A DNA stretch of 42,511 bases from Acidobacteria bacterium RIFCSPLOWO2_02_FULL_67_21 (lineage in GTDB: Bacteria; Acidobacteriota; Vicinamibacteria; Vicinamibacterales; UBA2999): the NCBI GenBank assembly GCA_001767195.1, contig MEKU01000093.1, positions 9,312-51,822 on the forward strand. Direction: 5' to 3'. Under the pieces are notes generated by a model. It had not been told where the DNA came from, did not search any database, and worked only from the letters and a program-made list of their open reading frames with translations. Position numbers and translations under genes: made by a program. Positions 42,441-42,511 of this stretch are shown piece after piece; the first letter of the stretch is position 1; every line of letters begins with the position of its first letter.

Positions 42441-42511
42441 CGGCCCGGCTGAAGCCGGGCGCTACGTACGTGGTGCCGGCCTTTAGGCCGGCCTCCCGTA
42501 GTGCCGGCCTT
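42441..42511. repeat. REP-like palindrome, copy 4 (cut by window edge)
   Basis: cccggctgaagccggg (42444-42459) is followed by gtgccggcctttaggccggc and a start of another gtagtgccggcctt unit. It contains two variants of the repeat and continues past the right edge. It lies upstream of the cytochrome c gene. Confidence 0.75.

Overview
The window is a high-GC chromosomal segment whose content fits an Acidobacteriota genome, probably of the Vicinamibacteria. This is an inference from four things: a Ser/Thr-kinase-like protein fused to a TolB/PD40 propeller, a long Tad pilus operon, a Tes/MSS-like radical SAM enzyme, and REP-like palindromes of the form gtagtgccgggcttcagcccgg between genes. No rRNA or tRNA is present to settle the taxonomy.

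Left part (1-6.1 kb): a CRISPR-Cas locus. On the minus strand lie the start of a Cas3 helicase (cut by the left edge), a Cas4-Cas1 fusion and a Cas2. A Cas3 with no N-terminal HD domain plus a Cas4-Cas1 fusion points to type I-G (formerly I-U). The Cascade genes would lie beyond the left edge, and no CRISPR array is visible. Between cas3 and cas4-1 sit two blocks of toxin-antitoxin or abortive-infection type genes. One is a minus-strand pair (small protein plus AbiEii-like nucleotidyltransferase) packed directly behind cas4-1 as if in the same operon. The other is a plus-strand set (nucleotidyltransferase, MNT, HEPN, SEC-C) that separates cas3 from the rest. This is the most unusual arrangement in the window.

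Middle part (6.1-19.6 kb): a small coiled-coil membrane protein; a YpdA/Bdr-like disulfide reductase; gltD and gltB for glutamate synthase, with a palindromic element inserted in frame inside gltB; a large radical SAM protein of the MJ0619/Tes/membrane-spanning-lipid-synthase type; an RHH antitoxin with a decayed ParE; a VapBC pair with a clear palindromic operator; an SDR dehydrogenase; a NicO-type nickel/cobalt transporter; and a TPR-like protein.

Tad region (19.6-33.9 kb): a minus-strand run of 13 closely packed genes for a Flp/Tad type IVc pilus: flp, prepilin peptidase, tadE, cpaB, cpaC secretin, tadG, tadZ, tadA, tadB, tadC, a MoxR-like AAA+ ATPase, a DUF192 protein, and an ExeA-like ATPase fused to a membrane segment, a SPOR domain and a probable AMIN-like domain. 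A small membrane protein and a degenerate receiver-like protein diverge from flp.

Right part (33.9-42.5 kb): folE coupled to an unknown secreted protein; a half-length gentisate-dioxygenase-like cupin; an FAH-family hydrolase; a DUF169 protein; a tiny lmo0937-type membrane protein; a DinB/MDMPI-like protein; a TolB-propeller kinase that has lost key catalytic residues (probable pseudokinase); a small basic protein; and a secreted di-heme cytochrome c. Four copies of a REP-like palindrome lie between these genes.
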